Assembly (NCBI GenBank): GCA_027490955.1
Contig: JAIXXB010000033.1
Coordinates: forward strand, 26,990 to 90,989
Length of the DNA: 64,000 nt
DNA from: Rhodobacter sp.
Lineage (GTDB): Bacteria; Pseudomonadota; Alphaproteobacteria; Rhodobacterales; Rhodobacteraceae
Reading direction: 5' to 3'
Shown: positions 33,988 to 43,659 of the stretch, piece after piece
Numbering within the stretch: position 1 is the first letter of the stretch
Layout of the letters: each line of letters starts with the position of its first letter
Translations under genes and position numbers: made by a program
The notes under the pieces: generated by a model
What the model was told of the DNA's origin: nothing
Seen by the model: the letters and a program-made list of their open reading frames with translations, nothing else
Databases searched by the model: none

Positions 33988-35094
33988 ATGACCGTAGATC
34001 GCAGCGCTGTATTTACCATTCTGGACACAATCTTAACGCCCGATGGTCGCTCGCTGGCCGCGCGTGATGTGGTGCGGGCCTTGGATATTCAGGGCGGTGC
34101 GGTGCGATTCGTCATCGAGGCGGCAGATGCCGAAGAGGCGCGCGCCCTGCAACCTGCCGCTGCGCAGGCCGAGGCGGCCCTAAAGGCTGCGGCAGGCGTA
34201 ACATCGGTGCAAATCGTGATGACGGCGCATGGCCCTGCGGCCAAATCCGCGCCCCAAGCCGCGCCACCAAACCTTGGCGCGCAGGGCGGCGGCGTAAAGA
34301 TTGGCCAGCATCCCACCCCGCATCAGGGCGGCCCTGCACCCATTGCGGGCATCTCGCGCATTATCGCGGTGGGGTCGGGCAAGGGCGGCGTTGGCAAATC
34401 GACGGTGTCATCGAATCTTGCCGTGGCCTTGGCGCGGGCAGGGCGGCGCGTGGGCCTTTTGGACGCTGATATCTATGGCCCCAGCCAGCCGCGCATGATG
34501 GGGGTGAACAAACGCCCCGCCAGCCCTGACGGAAAGACCATCGAACCCTTGCAGGCGCATGGCGTGACGATGATGTCGATTGGCCTGATGCTGCGCGAGG
34601 ATGAGGCGGTGATTTGGCGCGGCCCAATGCTGATGGGCGCGTTGCAGCAATTGTTGACGCAGGTCGCATGGGGCAGGTTGGATGTGCTGATCATCGACCT
34701 GCCACCTGGCACGGGCGATGTGCAACTGTCGCTGTGCCAGCGCACCCAACTTTCTGGCGCGATTGTGGTATCCACCCCGCAAGACGTGGCGCTCTTGGAT
34801 GCGCGCAAGGCGCTGGATATGTTTGCCAAGCTGAAAACGCCTGTTTTGGGGCTGATTGAAAACATGTCCACCTATATCTGCCCCAATTGCGGCCACGAGG
34901 CGCATTTGTTCGGCCATGGCGGCGTGGCCGCCGAGGCGCAGCGTCTGGATCTGCCCTTTCTTGGCGAATTGCCGCTGTCAATCGATGTGCGCCTTGCAGG
35001 GGATGCAGGCACGCCCATTGCACTGGGAGACAGCCCCGCCAGCGCGGCCTATGCCCGCCTTGCCGAGCGCCTGATCGCAGGCGGGATGGCCTGA
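33988..35094 (+). CDS. mrp: Mrp/ApbC P-loop iron-sulfur carrier ATPase
   Basis: 368 residues. An N-terminal DUF59/MIP18-like domain (residues 1-85, [19 protein letters not shown]) is joined by an Ala/Pro-rich linker to the deviant Walker A ATPase [16 protein letters not shown]. Further motifs are [25 protein letters not shown], and [18 protein letters not shown] with the CxxC that carries a bridging Fe-S cluster. It assembles or transfers Fe-S clusters to target apoproteins. ATG 33988 follows AAGGAG by 7-8 bases; the longer frame is not used. Confidence 0.93.
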   Translation: MTVDRSAVFTILDTILTPDGRSLAARDVVRALDIQGGAVRFVIEAADAEEARALQPAAAQAEAALKAAAGVTSVQIVMTAHGPAAKSAPQAAPPNLGAQGGGVKIGQHPTPHQGGPAPIAGISRIIAVGSGKGGVGKSTVSSNLAVALARAGRRVGLLDADIYGPSQPRMMGVNKRPASPDGKTIEPLQAHGVTMMSIGLMLREDEAVIWRGPMLMGALQQLLTQVAWGRLDVLIIDLPPGTGDVQLSLCQRTQLSGAIVVSTPQDVALLDARKALDMFAKLKTPVLGLIENMSTYICPNCGHEAHLFGHGGVAAEAQRLDLPFLGELPLSIDVRLAGDAGTPIALGDSPASAAYARLAERLIAGGMA

Positions 35095-35173
35095 GGAGGG
35101 GGCTGCGCCGCGCGCCACCTTTGCGCAAGCGCCCGCGCGGGGTGATTTGGGATTTCATGGGAGAATGCGGAAG

Positions 35174-35198
35174 AATCGGGCCATGCGCCCGATTTTTT
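35174..35198 (+). terminator. intrinsic terminator after mrp
   Basis: AATCGGGC-CATGC-GCCCGATT followed by TTTT, with the T-run starting in the stem. It ends the mrp transcript. Confidence 0.88.
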
Positions 35199-35252
35199 GT
35201 TTGAATCACCGCCAAATCTGGGGCAAGAGCAGCGTCAGGCGCGGGGCAATGG

Positions 35253-35353
35253 GGCCGAAACGGCGCGGTTTCGGCCAGAATCGCAAAAAATGCAAAAATT
35301 TTCGCGTCAAGGGTGCATCACAAGATATTGCGGTTGAAAGGCCGAAATCGGCC
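35253..35353. other. GGCCGA-type inverted repeats upstream of mraZ
   Basis: GGCCGAAAC/GTTTCGGCC forms a hairpin at 35253-35276, GGCCGA-AA-TCGGCC is a second palindrome at 35340-35353, and a third half-site GGCCGA follows at about 35360. This 655-bp gap before mraZ otherwise holds the mrp terminator and the UpsM-like leader. Possible regulator sites; the protein is unknown. Confidence 0.4.
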
Positions 35354-35446
35354 AAAAATGGCCGATATATTGATTCACAGCCTACTAGATCTTGTGCTAA
35401 ACCCTTGCCGTAAACCAGATATTCCGCCGTTTCCCAAAAAAACCCA

Positions 35447-35476
35447 TTGCATCCCATGCCCGCCCATGGCATAGAT
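35447..35476 (+). promoter_or_regulatory. candidate promoter of the UpsM-like RNA
   Basis: TTGCAT and ATAGAT separated by 18 bp. It would start transcription at about 35483, giving an RNA of about 215 nt to the terminator at 35657-35700, close to the 206 nt known for UpsM. Only a suggestion. Confidence 0.35.
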
Positions 35477-35482
35477 ATCCCA

Positions 35483-35702
35483 TCGGAAAGCGGCAAAGAC
35501 AGGTAAGGGGCGCACGAAAGACCCCGTAAACCGAAAAAATCTGAGGCAGTTTTCATTCAGGCATCCGCCTTTCCGATATTCAGATCCGGCGCGCTGGCGA
35601 GCAGACATCATTCCCCAGATGGTCGGCGCAGCAGGACGCCCAGCGATGGGACAGGCGACGGGTCGAGCAGTGGCAGCAGCTCGGCCCGTCTTTTCTTTTT
35701 CG
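35483..35702 (+). ncRNA. upsM: UpsM-like sRNA from the mraZ leader
   Basis: In Rhodobacter sphaeroides the abundant 206-nt sRNA UpsM arises from the mraZ 5' UTR by partial termination and RNase E processing. Here the region just before mraZ ends in a strong intrinsic terminator (35657-35700), followed by a second hairpin (35702-35728) and the mraZ ribosome site. The 5' end is placed only from the candidate promoter and the expected length. No open reading frame of note lies on this strand. Confidence 0.65.
35657..35700 (+). terminator. terminator of the UpsM-like RNA
   Basis: Outer stem GACGGG/CCCGTC, inner stem CGAGC/GCTCG, a 10-base loop, then TTTTCTTTTT. Strong, but mraZ must be read through it, so partial read-through is implied. 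Confidence 0.88.
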
Positions 35703-35728
35703 GGGCCCAAGGTTTCACACTTGGCCCC
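35702..35728 (+). other. second hairpin before mraZ
   Basis: GGGG-C-CCAAG pairs with CTTGG-CCCC across a TTTCACA-type loop, with one bulged C. It sits between the terminator and the mraZ Shine-Dalgarno and could shield the leader or mark the RNase E processing site known for UpsM. Confidence 0.55.
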
Positions 35729-35749
35729 AGATGACAGGAGCAACTGGCC

Positions 35750-36253
35750 GTGGCCAGCGAGGCGTTCAGAGGCGAGTTCTACCAGAAGGTAGATGCCAAA
35801 GCGCGGGTATCCATTCCTGCCGCTTTTCGCCGTATTCTGGAATCTGAAGACCCGTCATCGCCCGAATTTCCCCGCCCGCGCGTTTACATGGTTTATGGCG
35901 GGGCCAAGCGCAATTTTGTGGAATGCTATTCCAAGGCGGGCGCGGATGCGCTGGCACAAAAAATCGAAGCCATGGAATTGGGATCGCCCGAACGTGACCG
36001 CGCAGAGCGTGATTTGATCTCGCGCTCGGTCATGGTGGAAATTGAACCTGATGGGCGCATCGTGCTGCCTGCTAAGGTGCGCGCAAAGATGGGCTTTGCC
36101 GAAGGGGATATCGCAGGCGAGGCGGCCTTTGCAGGCTATACCAACCGCTTTAAGCTGTATCGCCGCGAGGTCTATGACGCCGAATTTGGCGATGATGACG
36201 ATGATGGCATTGATCCTTTGGCCCTTGTGGGCAGGGCGGCGAGGGCGGGGTGA
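35750..36253 (+). CDS. mraZ: transcriptional regulator MraZ
   Basis: 167 residues from GTG 35750 with ACAGGAG upstream. Two AbrB-like MraZ half-domains are visible: [22 protein letters not shown] at the N-terminus, and [17 protein letters not shown] in the second half. It is the first gene of the division-and-cell-wall cluster, binds its own promoter in other bacteria and affects ribosomal methylation genes. The stop TGA overlaps the ATG of rsmH. Confidence 0.93.
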   Translation: MASEAFRGEFYQKVDAKARVSIPAAFRRILESEDPSSPEFPRPRVYMVYGGAKRNFVECYSKAGADALAQKIEAMELGSPERDRAERDLISRSVMVEIEPDGRIVLPAKVRAKMGFAEGDIAGEAAFAGYTNRFKLYRREVYDAEFGDDDDDGIDPLALVGRAARAG

Positions 36254-37275
36254 TGGGCATACCGCTTGCGCCAGCCCATGATCCTGCGCGCGCCCCGCAT
36301 ATTCCCGTTTTGCTGCGCCCCTTGCTGGGCGCTGTCGCCCCTGTGGCGGGGGTTTGGGTGGATGGCACCTTTGGTGCGGGGGGCTATGCGCGCGGGCTGC
36401 TGATGGCGGGCGCATCCAAGGTGATTGGCATTGACCGCGACGAAACCGCCATTGCGGCGGCGGCCCCGATGCAGGCCGAATTTGGCCCAAGGCTGGTGCT
36501 GCGCCTTGGCACGTTTTCGCAATTGGATGTTCTGGCAGATGCGGCGCTCGATGGCGTGGTGCTGGATTTGGGCGTCTCGTCGATGCAGATCGACCAAGCC
36601 GAACGCGGCTTTTCCTTTCAAAAAGATGGCCCGCTGGATATGCGCATGGGGCAAAGCGGGGCTTCGGCGGCGGATATGGTGGCCAGCGCCTCTGAATCGG
36701 CGCTGGCGGATATTTTGTTTCATTTCGGCGAGGAACGCGCCGCGCGCCGCATTGCCCGCGCCATTGTCGAGGCGCGCGCCCGCGCCCCTATCACCCGCAC
36801 GCTGGAACTGGCCGAGATCATCGCCAAATGCCTGCCCCGCCCAAAACCTGGCCAAAGCCATCCTGCCACCCGCAGTTTTCAGGCGCTGCGCATTGCGGTC
36901 AATGGCGAGTTTGACCAGCTAGTGGCCGCCCTCTCGGCAGCCGAGCGCGCGCTCAAACCAGGGGGCATGCTGGCGATTGTCACCTTTCATTCATTAGAAG
37001 ATCGCGTGGTCAAACGCTTTTTCCAAACCGCATCAGGGGATGCGCCCAACACCAACCGCTATGCGCCCGAGGCGGGCAAAACCACAGCGCGGTTTGAATT
37101 GATCACGCGCAAGGCCATTGGCCCTGATGATGCGGAACTGGCTGAAAATCCGCGGGCGCGCTCGGCCAAATTGCGGGTGGCGCGGCGCACCGATGCCCCC
37201 GCGCAGGCGCTGGCAGGGGCCGAATTGGACGCGCCGCACTTGCCCGAGACTGGGCCCAGCAGGGGGCGGCGGTGA
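36253..37275 (+). CDS. rsmH: 16S rRNA (cytosine-1402-N4)-methyltransferase
   Basis: About 340 residues. [27 protein letters not shown] (SAM-binding) and [22 protein letters not shown] are the signature of RsmH/MraW, with [21 protein letters not shown] near the C-terminus. It methylates C1402 of 16S rRNA. The start is ATG 36253, overlapping the mraZ stop; a GTG one codon earlier is also in frame. Confidence 0.95.
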   Translation: MGIPLAPAHDPARAPHIPVLLRPLLGAVAPVAGVWVDGTFGAGGYARGLLMAGASKVIGIDRDETAIAAAAPMQAEFGPRLVLRLGTFSQLDVLADAALDGVVLDLGVSSMQIDQAERGFSFQKDGPLDMRMGQSGASAADMVASASESALADILFHFGEERAARRIARAIVEARARAPITRTLELAEIIAKCLPRPKPGQSHPATRSFQALRIAVNGEFDQLVAALSAAERALKPGGMLAIVTFHSLEDRVVKRFFQTASGDAPNTNRYAPEAGKTTARFELITRKAIGPDDAELAENPRARSAKLRVARRTDAPAQALAGAELDAPHLPETGPSRGRR

Positions 37276-37670
37276 TGCGCCCTGTCATTTACGTTGTGGG
37301 GTTTTTGGGGCTGATTGGGCTTGGGGCATGGGCCTACCGCGAAAACTATGCCACGCAAGATGCGCTGCGCCAAGTGTCGGATTTGCAAGATGAAATCGCT
37401 GTTTTGCGCGAATCTTTGGCCGTGCAACGCGCCGAGTGGGCCTTTTTAAACCGCCCTGATCGGCTGCGCGAATTGGTGACGCTGAATTTCGATCGTTTGG
37501 GCCTGTTCCCGATGGAGCCGACACAGTTTGGCGCGGCATCAGACATTGCCTATCCCGCGCCCGATGCCCTGCTTGGCCCGCCCGATGCCTCTGCGCAGTT
37601 GGGCCTTGGCCAAAGCGCGCCTGATCTGACCGCCCTTCCTGCCCCAGTTGCGCCCAACGGACAGCCATGA
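37275..37670 (+). CDS. ftsL: cell division protein FtsL
   Basis: 131 residues. A single transmembrane helix (VIYVVGFLGLIGLGAWAY) is followed by a short coiled coil (VSDLQDEIAVLRESLAVQRAEWAFL) and the LNRPDRLRELV segment, the usual FtsL layout. The tail (about residues 85-131) is Pro/Ala/Leu-rich. FtsL links the FtsQB complex to septal peptidoglycan synthases. The ATG overlaps the rsmH stop. Its identity rests on position as well as layout, since the family is weakly conserved. Confidence 0.85.
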   Translation: MRPVIYVVGFLGLIGLGAWAYRENYATQDALRQVSDLQDEIAVLRESLAVQRAEWAFLNRPDRLRELVTLNFDRLGLFPMEPTQFGAASDIAYPAPDALLGPPDASAQLGLGQSAPDLTALPAPVAPNGQP

Positions 37671-39454
37671 CTCGCATTCCCCTACGCCCTCTTGCCCGAA
37701 TTTTGCAGGCCCGCGCCAGCGGTGCAAACCCTGATCGGATTGAACAAGAAAACCTTGCCCTGCGCCATCACACCCTGCGCGAGGCGCAGCGCCACCAGTC
37801 GCAGGCGCGGATCTTCTTGCTGGCAGCGGCGTTCTTTTCGGCCTATGCGCTGATTGCGCTGCAAATGGGCAAATTGGCCGCATCCGAGCCTGCCGAGCCG
37901 CGCTCGGCCCAGATTGGCCCCAGCATCAATGCCAGCCGCGCCGATATTGTCGATCGCAATGGCAATGTGCTGGCCACCAACCTGTCGACCCATGCGCTGT
38001 ATATCCAGACGCGCGATTTGGTGGACCCGCCCAATGTGGCCCAGAAATTGGCAGCCCTTTTCCCCGAATTGGACGAGGCGGCGCTGCTGCGCCGCATGAC
38101 CGATGGGCGCAGCTTTTTATGGGTGCGCCGCACGCTCTCGCCCGAACAGATGCAGGCGGTGCATGAAATTGGCGATCCGGGATTGTTGTTTGGCGCGCGC
38201 GAGATGCGCCTTTACCCCAATGGTCAACTTGCCGCCCATGTTTTGGGCGGGGCTGGTTTTGGTGCCGAAGGCGTGGACAGCGCCGAGGTGATTGGCGTGG
38301 CAGGCGTAGAAAAAGCCATGGATGCGCGCCTGCGCGACCCTGCTTCGGCGGGCAAGCCGCTGGTTCTGTCGCTGGATTTGACAGTGCAGACCACAGTGGA
38401 AGAAGTGCTGAAGACGGGGATTTCCATGCTCTCGGCCAAGGGCGGCGCGGCCATTTTGATGGAGGTCGCAACAGGCGAGATTGTGGCGCTGGCCGCAGGG
38501 CCAAGCTTTGATCCCAATGATCGGCCTGCCAACCCCGTCACGGGCAACCCCGATGACAGCCCGCTGTTTAACCGCGCCGTGCAGGGCATATACGAATTGG
38601 GCTCTACCTTCAAAATCTTTGCCGCTGCCCAAGCGATGGATTTGGGTCTGGTCAACCCCGATACGATGGTCGATGCCAATGCGCCGATGATTTGGGGCAG
38701 TCATCAGATCAAGGAATTTGAAGACAAGAATTATGGCCCGCTGTTGTCGGTTTCCGATGTGATTGCCAAATCATCCAATGTCGGCACGGCCCATATCGCG
38801 CTGATGATTGGCGGCGAGCGCCAGCAAGCGTTTCTCAAGGCGCTTGGCCTGTTCGATCCCTCGCCCGTTGAATTGATCGAGGCCCCTTCGGCCAAGCCGC
38901 TGCGCCCTGATCGTTGGCCCGAAATCGTTACGATTACGGCATCTTACGGGCATGGTATTTCGGGCAGCCCGATGAACCTTGCCGCCGCCTATGCCACGCT
39001 GGCCAATGGCGGGCGGCTGGTCAAACCCACGATTTTGCACCAAGACGCGCCCTATATCGGCCCGCAAGTCTTGTCAGAAGCGGCGGCAGATGCGGCCCTG
39101 ACCATGCTGCGCCGCGTGGTGACCGAAGGCACCGCCAGCCTTGGGGATGTGGCAGGATATGAGGTGGGCGGCAAAACGGGCACGGCCGATAAGGTGAAAA
39201 AGGGCGGCGGCTATTATCAGGATAAGGTCATCAATACTTTTGCATCGGTCTTTCCTATTTCTGATCCGAAATATGTGCTGATTGTCACGCTGGACGAACC
39301 TGTCGAATCCTCGGGCGCAAAGGTAAAACGCACCGCAGGTTGGACGGCAGTTCCCGTGGCCGCAGAAATCATTCGCCGCACTGCGCCGCTGCTGGGGCTG
39401 CGGCCCTTGGTTGATCCTGCTGCGGAACCTGCGATACTGCCCGTTAACAATTAG
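37667..39454 (+). CDS. ftsI: penicillin-binding protein 3 (septal transpeptidase)
   Basis: 595 residues. A cytoplasmic N-terminus precedes one transmembrane helix (about residues 50-70), the PBP dimerisation domain (RADIVDRNGNVLATNL) and the transpeptidase domain with STFK (catalytic Ser), SSN and KTGTA motifs. It cross-links peptidoglycan at the septum with FtsW. The start ATG overlaps ftsL stop (ATGA). The partner ftsW is not in this window. Confidence 0.95.
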   Translation: MTRIPLRPLARILQARASGANPDRIEQENLALRHHTLREAQRHQSQARIFLLAAAFFSAYALIALQMGKLAASEPAEPRSAQIGPSINASRADIVDRNGNVLATNLSTHALYIQTRDLVDPPNVAQKLAALFPELDEAALLRRMTDGRSFLWVRRTLSPEQMQAVHEIGDPGLLFGAREMRLYPNGQLAAHVLGGAGFGAEGVDSAEVIGVAGVEKAMDARLRDPASAGKPLVLSLDLTVQTTVEEVLKTGISMLSAKGGAAILMEVATGEIVALAAGPSFDPNDRPANPVTGNPDDSPLFNRAVQGIYELGSTFKIFAAAQAMDLGLVNPDTMVDANAPMIWGSHQIKEFEDKNYGPLLSVSDVIAKSSNVGTAHIALMIGGERQQAFLKALGLFDPSPVELIEAPSAKPLRPDRWPEIVTITASYGHGISGSPMNLAAAYATLANGGRLVKPTILHQDAPYIGPQVLSEAAADAALTMLRRVVTEGTASLGDVAGYEVGGKTGTADKVKKGGGYYQDKVINTFASVFPISDPKYVLIVTLDEPVESSGAKVKRTAGWTAVPVAAEIIRRTAPLLGLRPLVDPAAEPAILPVNN

Positions 39455-39487
39455 CGCAGGGTTCGGCGCAAACTGGCAGGATGACGA

Positions 39488-40984
39488 ATGACCGACACTT
39501 CCCCCCCCCGCGCGCCAAAGCGGCTGTCTGATTTGGGTTTGACCGCGCAGGCAGGGCGCAATCCTTGGATCACAGGGCTGGCCACAGACAGCCGCCTTGC
39601 TGGGCAGGGGGCGCTGTTTGCCGCGCTTGCGGGCAGCCATGCCCATGGCGCGCAGTATATCGCGCAGGTGTTGCAATCGGGCGCGGCCGCGATACTGACC
39701 GACCGCGCAGGGGCAGAACGTGCCGCCGCGGCGCTGGCGGGCAGTGATGCGGCGCTGGTGGTGCTGGATGACCCGCGCGAGGCGCTGGCGCGCGCCTGCG
39801 CGTTGTGGTTTGGCGCGCAGCCTTCGGTGATGGTGGCGGTCACGGGCACGAATGGCAAAACATCCGTGGCAACCTTTGCCCGCCAAATCTGGGCTGGGCT
39901 GGGGCATGCGGCCATCAATATCGGCACAACGGGGGTCGAAGGCGCGATTTCGGCCCCATCGGCCCACACCACCCCCGATCCGATCACGCTGCATGCGCTT
40001 TTGTCCCGCGCGGCAAGCGAAGGGGTGACCCATGCGGCGATGGAGGCATCCTCGCATGGGCTGGATCAGCACCGCATGGATGGGGTGCATCTGCGCGCGG
40101 CGGGATTTACCAATTTTAGCCAAGATCACTTGGATTATCACAAAACACTCGACGCGTATTTTCGCGCCAAAACCGCCCTGTTCAGCCGCCTTTTGCCCGA
40201 AGATGGGGTGGCCGTGGTCAATATCAACGATGCCAAAGGCATTGCCGTGGCCGAAATTGCCGCCGCGCGCGGACAGCGGGTGATCACTGTGGGGGCAGAT
40301 GATGCGGCCACGTTGCAGATTATCGGCCAAAGATTTGATGCCAGTGGGCAAGAGCTGCGCCTTGCATGGGAAGGGCGGCCCTATCAGGTGCGCCTGAACT
40401 TGATCGGCGGGTTTCAGGCGGAAAATGTCGCCCTAGCGGCGGGGCTGGTGATTGGCTCTGGCGGCGCTGTGGGCGAGGTGATGGCCGTGCTGCCGCAGCT
40501 TTCAGGTGTGCGCGGGCGCATGCAATTGGCAGGGCGGCGCAAAAACGGCGCGGCGGTTTTTGTCGATTACGCCCATACGCCCGATGCCATTGCCACCGCG
40601 GCCCAAGCGCTGCGCCCGCATGTGATGGGGCGGATTGTGATTGTCTTTGGTGCAGGCGGCGACCGCGATACCACCAAACGCCCTTTGATGGGGGCTGCGG
40701 CTGCGCGCTACAGCGATATGCAGATTGTCACCGATGATAACCCGCGCAGCGAAGACCCTGCGGCCATTCGCGCGGCGATTTTGGCCGCTTGCCCCACGGC
40801 GCGCGAGGTTGGCGACCGCGCCGAGGCGATTTTGCGCGGGGTGGATGCGCTGCAGGCGGGCGATGCGCTGCTGATTGCGGGCAAAGGGCATGAGGCAGGC
40901 CAGACCATCGGCAGCACTGTCTATCCCTTTGATGATGTAGAACAGGCAAGCCTTGCGATTGCCGCGCTAGATGGGGTGATATGA
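39488..40984 (+). CDS. murE: UDP-MurNAc-L-Ala-D-Glu:meso-diaminopimelate ligase
   Basis: 498 residues with the Mur ligase ATP loop VAVTGTNGKTSVATF, the substrate-domain HTTPDPITLH, the MEASSHGLDQHR segment and the C-terminal DDNPRSED motif that specifies meso-diaminopimelate rather than lysine. It adds meso-DAP to the UDP-MurNAc dipeptide. It overlaps murF by the last bases. Confidence 0.95.
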   Translation: MTDTSPPRAPKRLSDLGLTAQAGRNPWITGLATDSRLAGQGALFAALAGSHAHGAQYIAQVLQSGAAAILTDRAGAERAAAALAGSDAALVVLDDPREALARACALWFGAQPSVMVAVTGTNGKTSVATFARQIWAGLGHAAINIGTTGVEGAISAPSAHTTPDPITLHALLSRAASEGVTHAAMEASSHGLDQHRMDGVHLRAAGFTNFSQDHLDYHKTLDAYFRAKTALFSRLLPEDGVAVVNINDAKGIAVAEIAAARGQRVITVGADDAATLQIIGQRFDASGQELRLAWEGRPYQVRLNLIGGFQAENVALAAGLVIGSGGAVGEVMAVLPQLSGVRGRMQLAGRRKNGAAVFVDYAHTPDAIATAAQALRPHVMGRIVIVFGAGGDRDTTKRPLMGAAAARYSDMQIVTDDNPRSEDPAAIRAAILAACPTAREVGDRAEAILRGVDALQAGDALLIAGKGHEAGQTIGSTVYPFDDVEQASLAIAALDGVI

Positions 40985-42429
40985 TGTGGACAGCACAGGA
41001 TGCAGCGCTGGCAACAGGCGGGGCAACATCAGGCGATTGGCGCGCCACGGGCGTGTCGATTGACACCCGCACGCTGGTTGCGGGTGATTTGTTTGTGGCG
41101 CTGCAGGCGCAGCGCGATGGCCATGAATTTGTGCGCGTAGCCTTTGAGAAAGGGGCGGCGGCGGCGCTGGTCTCGCGCAGACCAGACGGCATGGCAGATG
41201 ATCCGCGCCTGCTGATCGTGCCAGATGTTTTGCAAGGATTACAGGCGCTTGCCCGATTTGCCCGCGCGCGCAGCACGGCGCGGGTGGTGGGGATCACAGG
41301 CTCGGTTGGCAAGACATCGACCAAAGAAATGCTGCGCAGCATTTTGGGCGGGCAGGGCCGCGTTCATGCCGCCGAAGCCAGCTATAACAACCATTGGGGC
41401 GTGCCCTTGACCTTGGCACGGATGGCGCCCGATGCCGATTTTGCTGTGATTGAAATTGGCATGAGTGGCCCGGGCGAGATTGCGCCCTTGGCCCGCATGG
41501 CAGATTTGGATGTGGCGATGATCACCACCGTTGCCGCCGCGCATTTCGAGGCCTTTGGCAGCCTAACGGGGATTGCCCATGAAAAGGCCAGTATCTTGGA
41601 TGGGCTGCGCGTGGGCGGGGTGGCGGTGCTGCCCCTTGGCGGTGATCTTGCGCCTGAATTGTCCGATATCCTGCTGGACAAGGCCCGCGCCGTGGATGCG
41701 CAGATTGTGACCTTTGGCCCATCAGAGGCGGCGCATTACCTCTTGACGCGCACCGCCTTTGCCAATGGCGCAACTGTGGTGCAGGCCATGCATAAGGCGC
41801 GCCCGATGCTGTTTAAACTGTCGGTGATGGGCGCGCATTTTGCCGCAAATGCCTTGGGCGCGGTGGCGGTGGCCGATGCTTTGGGGCTGGATCGCATGAT
41901 TGCCTTGAATGATTTGGGCACATGGAGCCCCCCCGCAGGGCGCGGCGGGCGCGAGACCATTGTGATGGATCCCATCGAAGGGCTGACCTTTGATCTGATT
42001 GATGATGCGTTCAACGCCAATCCCGCCTCGATGGCGGCGGCGCTGGATGTGCTGGCGGCCTCTAGCCCAAAGCATAATGTCGGGCGCGTGGGCAATGGGC
42101 GGCGCATTGCTGTGCTGGGCGATATGCTGGAACTGGGCGCAGATGAATTGGCGCTGCATGCCGCGATTGCGCAGCATCCCGCCCTAGAGCGCATGGATAC
42201 CATCCATTGTGTCGGCCAGCGCATGCAGGCGCTGTGGCAGGCCCTGCCACGGGCAAAGCGCGGCGAATGGGTGGGCGAGGCCACGGAATTGACGGCGCGC
42301 GCGCGCGGGTTGATCGATGCGGGCGACGTGATTTTGGTCAAGTCCTCGAAGGGGACGAAATGTGCGCTGATTGTTGACGCCCTGCGCAAATTGGGGCAGT
42401 CAGCATCCAGCGATAAGGGAGAGGCATAA
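40981..42429 (+). CDS. murF: UDP-MurNAc-tripeptide:D-Ala-D-Ala ligase
   Basis: 482 residues. [18 protein letters not shown] is the N-terminal Mur ligase catalytic-domain signature, [15 protein letters not shown] the ATP loop, and [20 protein letters not shown] the following motif, with [15 protein letters not shown] in the C-terminal half. It adds D-Ala-D-Ala to complete the pentapeptide. The ATG overlaps the murE stop. It ends overlapping mraY. Confidence 0.95.
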   Translation: MMWTAQDAALATGGATSGDWRATGVSIDTRTLVAGDLFVALQAQRDGHEFVRVAFEKGAAAALVSRRPDGMADDPRLLIVPDVLQGLQALARFARARSTARVVGITGSVGKTSTKEMLRSILGGQGRVHAAEASYNNHWGVPLTLARMAPDADFAVIEIGMSGPGEIAPLARMADLDVAMITTVAAAHFEAFGSLTGIAHEKASILDGLRVGGVAVLPLGGDLAPELSDILLDKARAVDAQIVTFGPSEAAHYLLTRTAFANGATVVQAMHKARPMLFKLSVMGAHFAANALGAVAVADALGLDRMIALNDLGTWSPPAGRGGRETIVMDPIEGLTFDLIDDAFNANPASMAAALDVLAASSPKHNVGRVGNGRRIAVLGDMLELGADELALHAAIAQHPALERMDTIHCVGQRMQALWQALPRAKRGEWVGEATELTARARGLIDAGDVILVKSSKGTKCALIVDALRKLGQSASSDKGEA

Positions 42430-43511
42430 TGTTTTACTGGCTGGCCGAATTTTCAGATGGTGGCGATTTTTTCAACCTTTTCCGATATATCAGCTTTCGC
42501 GCAGGCATGGCATTTGTCACCGCGCTGGTGTTTGGATTTGTCTTTGGCCGCCCGTTGATTGATTTGCTGCGGCGCAGACAGGGCAAGGGCCAGCCGATCC
42601 GTGATGATGGGCCAGAAAGCCATTTTTCCAAGGCGGGAACGCCCACGATGGGGGGGCTGCTGATTTTGTCGGCGCTGATGGTGGCAACGCTGCTTTGGGC
42701 GCGTCTGGACAGTCCCTATGTGTGGATTGTGGTGATGGTGACCACGGCCTTTGGCCTGATTGGCTTTGCCGATGATTACGCCAAAGTGTCCAAGCAAAAT
42801 ACCAAAGGCGTCTCGGGCCGTGTACGCATGGCGGCAGGGCTGGCGATTGCGCTGCTGGCCACCTATGCGGCGGCGGCCTTTCACCCTGCGGGCCTGTCGT
42901 ATCAATTGGCCGTGCCCTTGTTCAAAGATGTGCTGGTCAATCTGTCGTGGTTTTTCCTGCCCTTTGGCATGGTTGTGATCGTGGGCGCGGCCAATGCGGT
43001 GAATCTGACCGATGGGCTGGACGGGCTGGCGATTATGCCCGTGATGATTGCAGCAGGCACGCTGGGCATCATCGCCTATGTGGTGGGCAACGCCAATTTC
43101 ACCGAATATCTTGGCGTGCATTACGTGCCAGGCACGGGGGAGCTGTTGATTTTCGCCTCTGCCCTGTTTGGCGCGGGCCTTGGGTTTTTGTGGTATAATG
43201 CCCCCCCTGCGGCAGTGTTCATGGGCGATACGGGCAGCCTTGCCCTCGGCGGGGCCTTGGGGGCCATCGCCGTATGCACCAAGCACGAGATTGTTCTGGC
43301 CATTGTGGGCGGGCTGTTCGTGGTTGAGGCGCTGTCGGTGATCATCCAAGTCGCCTATTTCAAACGCACGGGGCGGCGCGTGTTTTTGATGGCCCCGATC
43401 CACCACCATTTCGAGAAAAAAGGCTGGGCAGAGCCGCAGATCGTGATCCGATTTTGGATTATCAGCCTGATTTTGGCAATGATTGGGCTGGCCACGCTGA
43501 AGGTGCGCTAG
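42429..43511 (+). CDS. mraY: phospho-MurNAc-pentapeptide translocase
   Basis: 360 residues, about ten transmembrane helices. [11 protein letters not shown] (residues ~71), [13 protein letters not shown] with the catalytic DD pair, [14 protein letters not shown] and the [14 protein letters not shown]is-rich loop are all diagnostic MraY motifs. It makes lipid I at the inner membrane from UDP-MurNAc-pentapeptide and undecaprenyl phosphate. It overlaps murF by one base. The following gap to murD carries repeat element copy 2. Confidence 0.96.
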   Translation: MFYWLAEFSDGGDFFNLFRYISFRAGMAFVTALVFGFVFGRPLIDLLRRRQGKGQPIRDDGPESHFSKAGTPTMGGLLILSALMVATLLWARLDSPYVWIVVMVTTAFGLIGFADDYAKVSKQNTKGVSGRVRMAAGLAIALLATYAAAAFHPAGLSYQLAVPLFKDVLVNLSWFFLPFGMVVIVGAANAVNLTDGLDGLAIMPVMIAAGTLGIIAYVVGNANFTEYLGVHYVPGTGELLIFASALFGAGLGFLWYNAPPAAVFMGDTGSLALGGALGAIAVCTKHEIVLAIVGGLFVVEALSVIIQVAYFKRTGRRVFLMAPIHHHFEKKGWAEPQIVIRFWIISLILAMIGLATLKVR

Positions 43512-43535
43512 GCGCGCCTGCGCTTGCTGGGACAA

Positions 43536-43595
43536 GGGGGCGCTCGCGCCCCCTCGCTTCGCTCACCCCCTGAGGATATTTTTCAAAAGAAGAAG
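43536..43595 (+). repeat. 3' intergenic element, copy 2
   Basis: GGGGGCGCTCGCGCCCCC hairpin, then CACCCCCTGAGGATATTT, then TTCAAAAGAAGAAG. It begins about 24 bp after the mraY stop codon, in the orientation of mraY. Confidence 0.72.
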
Positions 43596-43659
43596 CGGCG
43601 CGCTGGGCCTTTTCCTTTGGGGCCTTGGCGCGTATCACTTGGGAAAAAGGGGGCCGAAG

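Noticed and set aside
35206..35556. Minus-strand open frame of 116 codons in the mraZ leader
   Set aside because: It opposes the UpsM-like RNA and its terminator, has no domain or ribosome site, and is better explained as chance.
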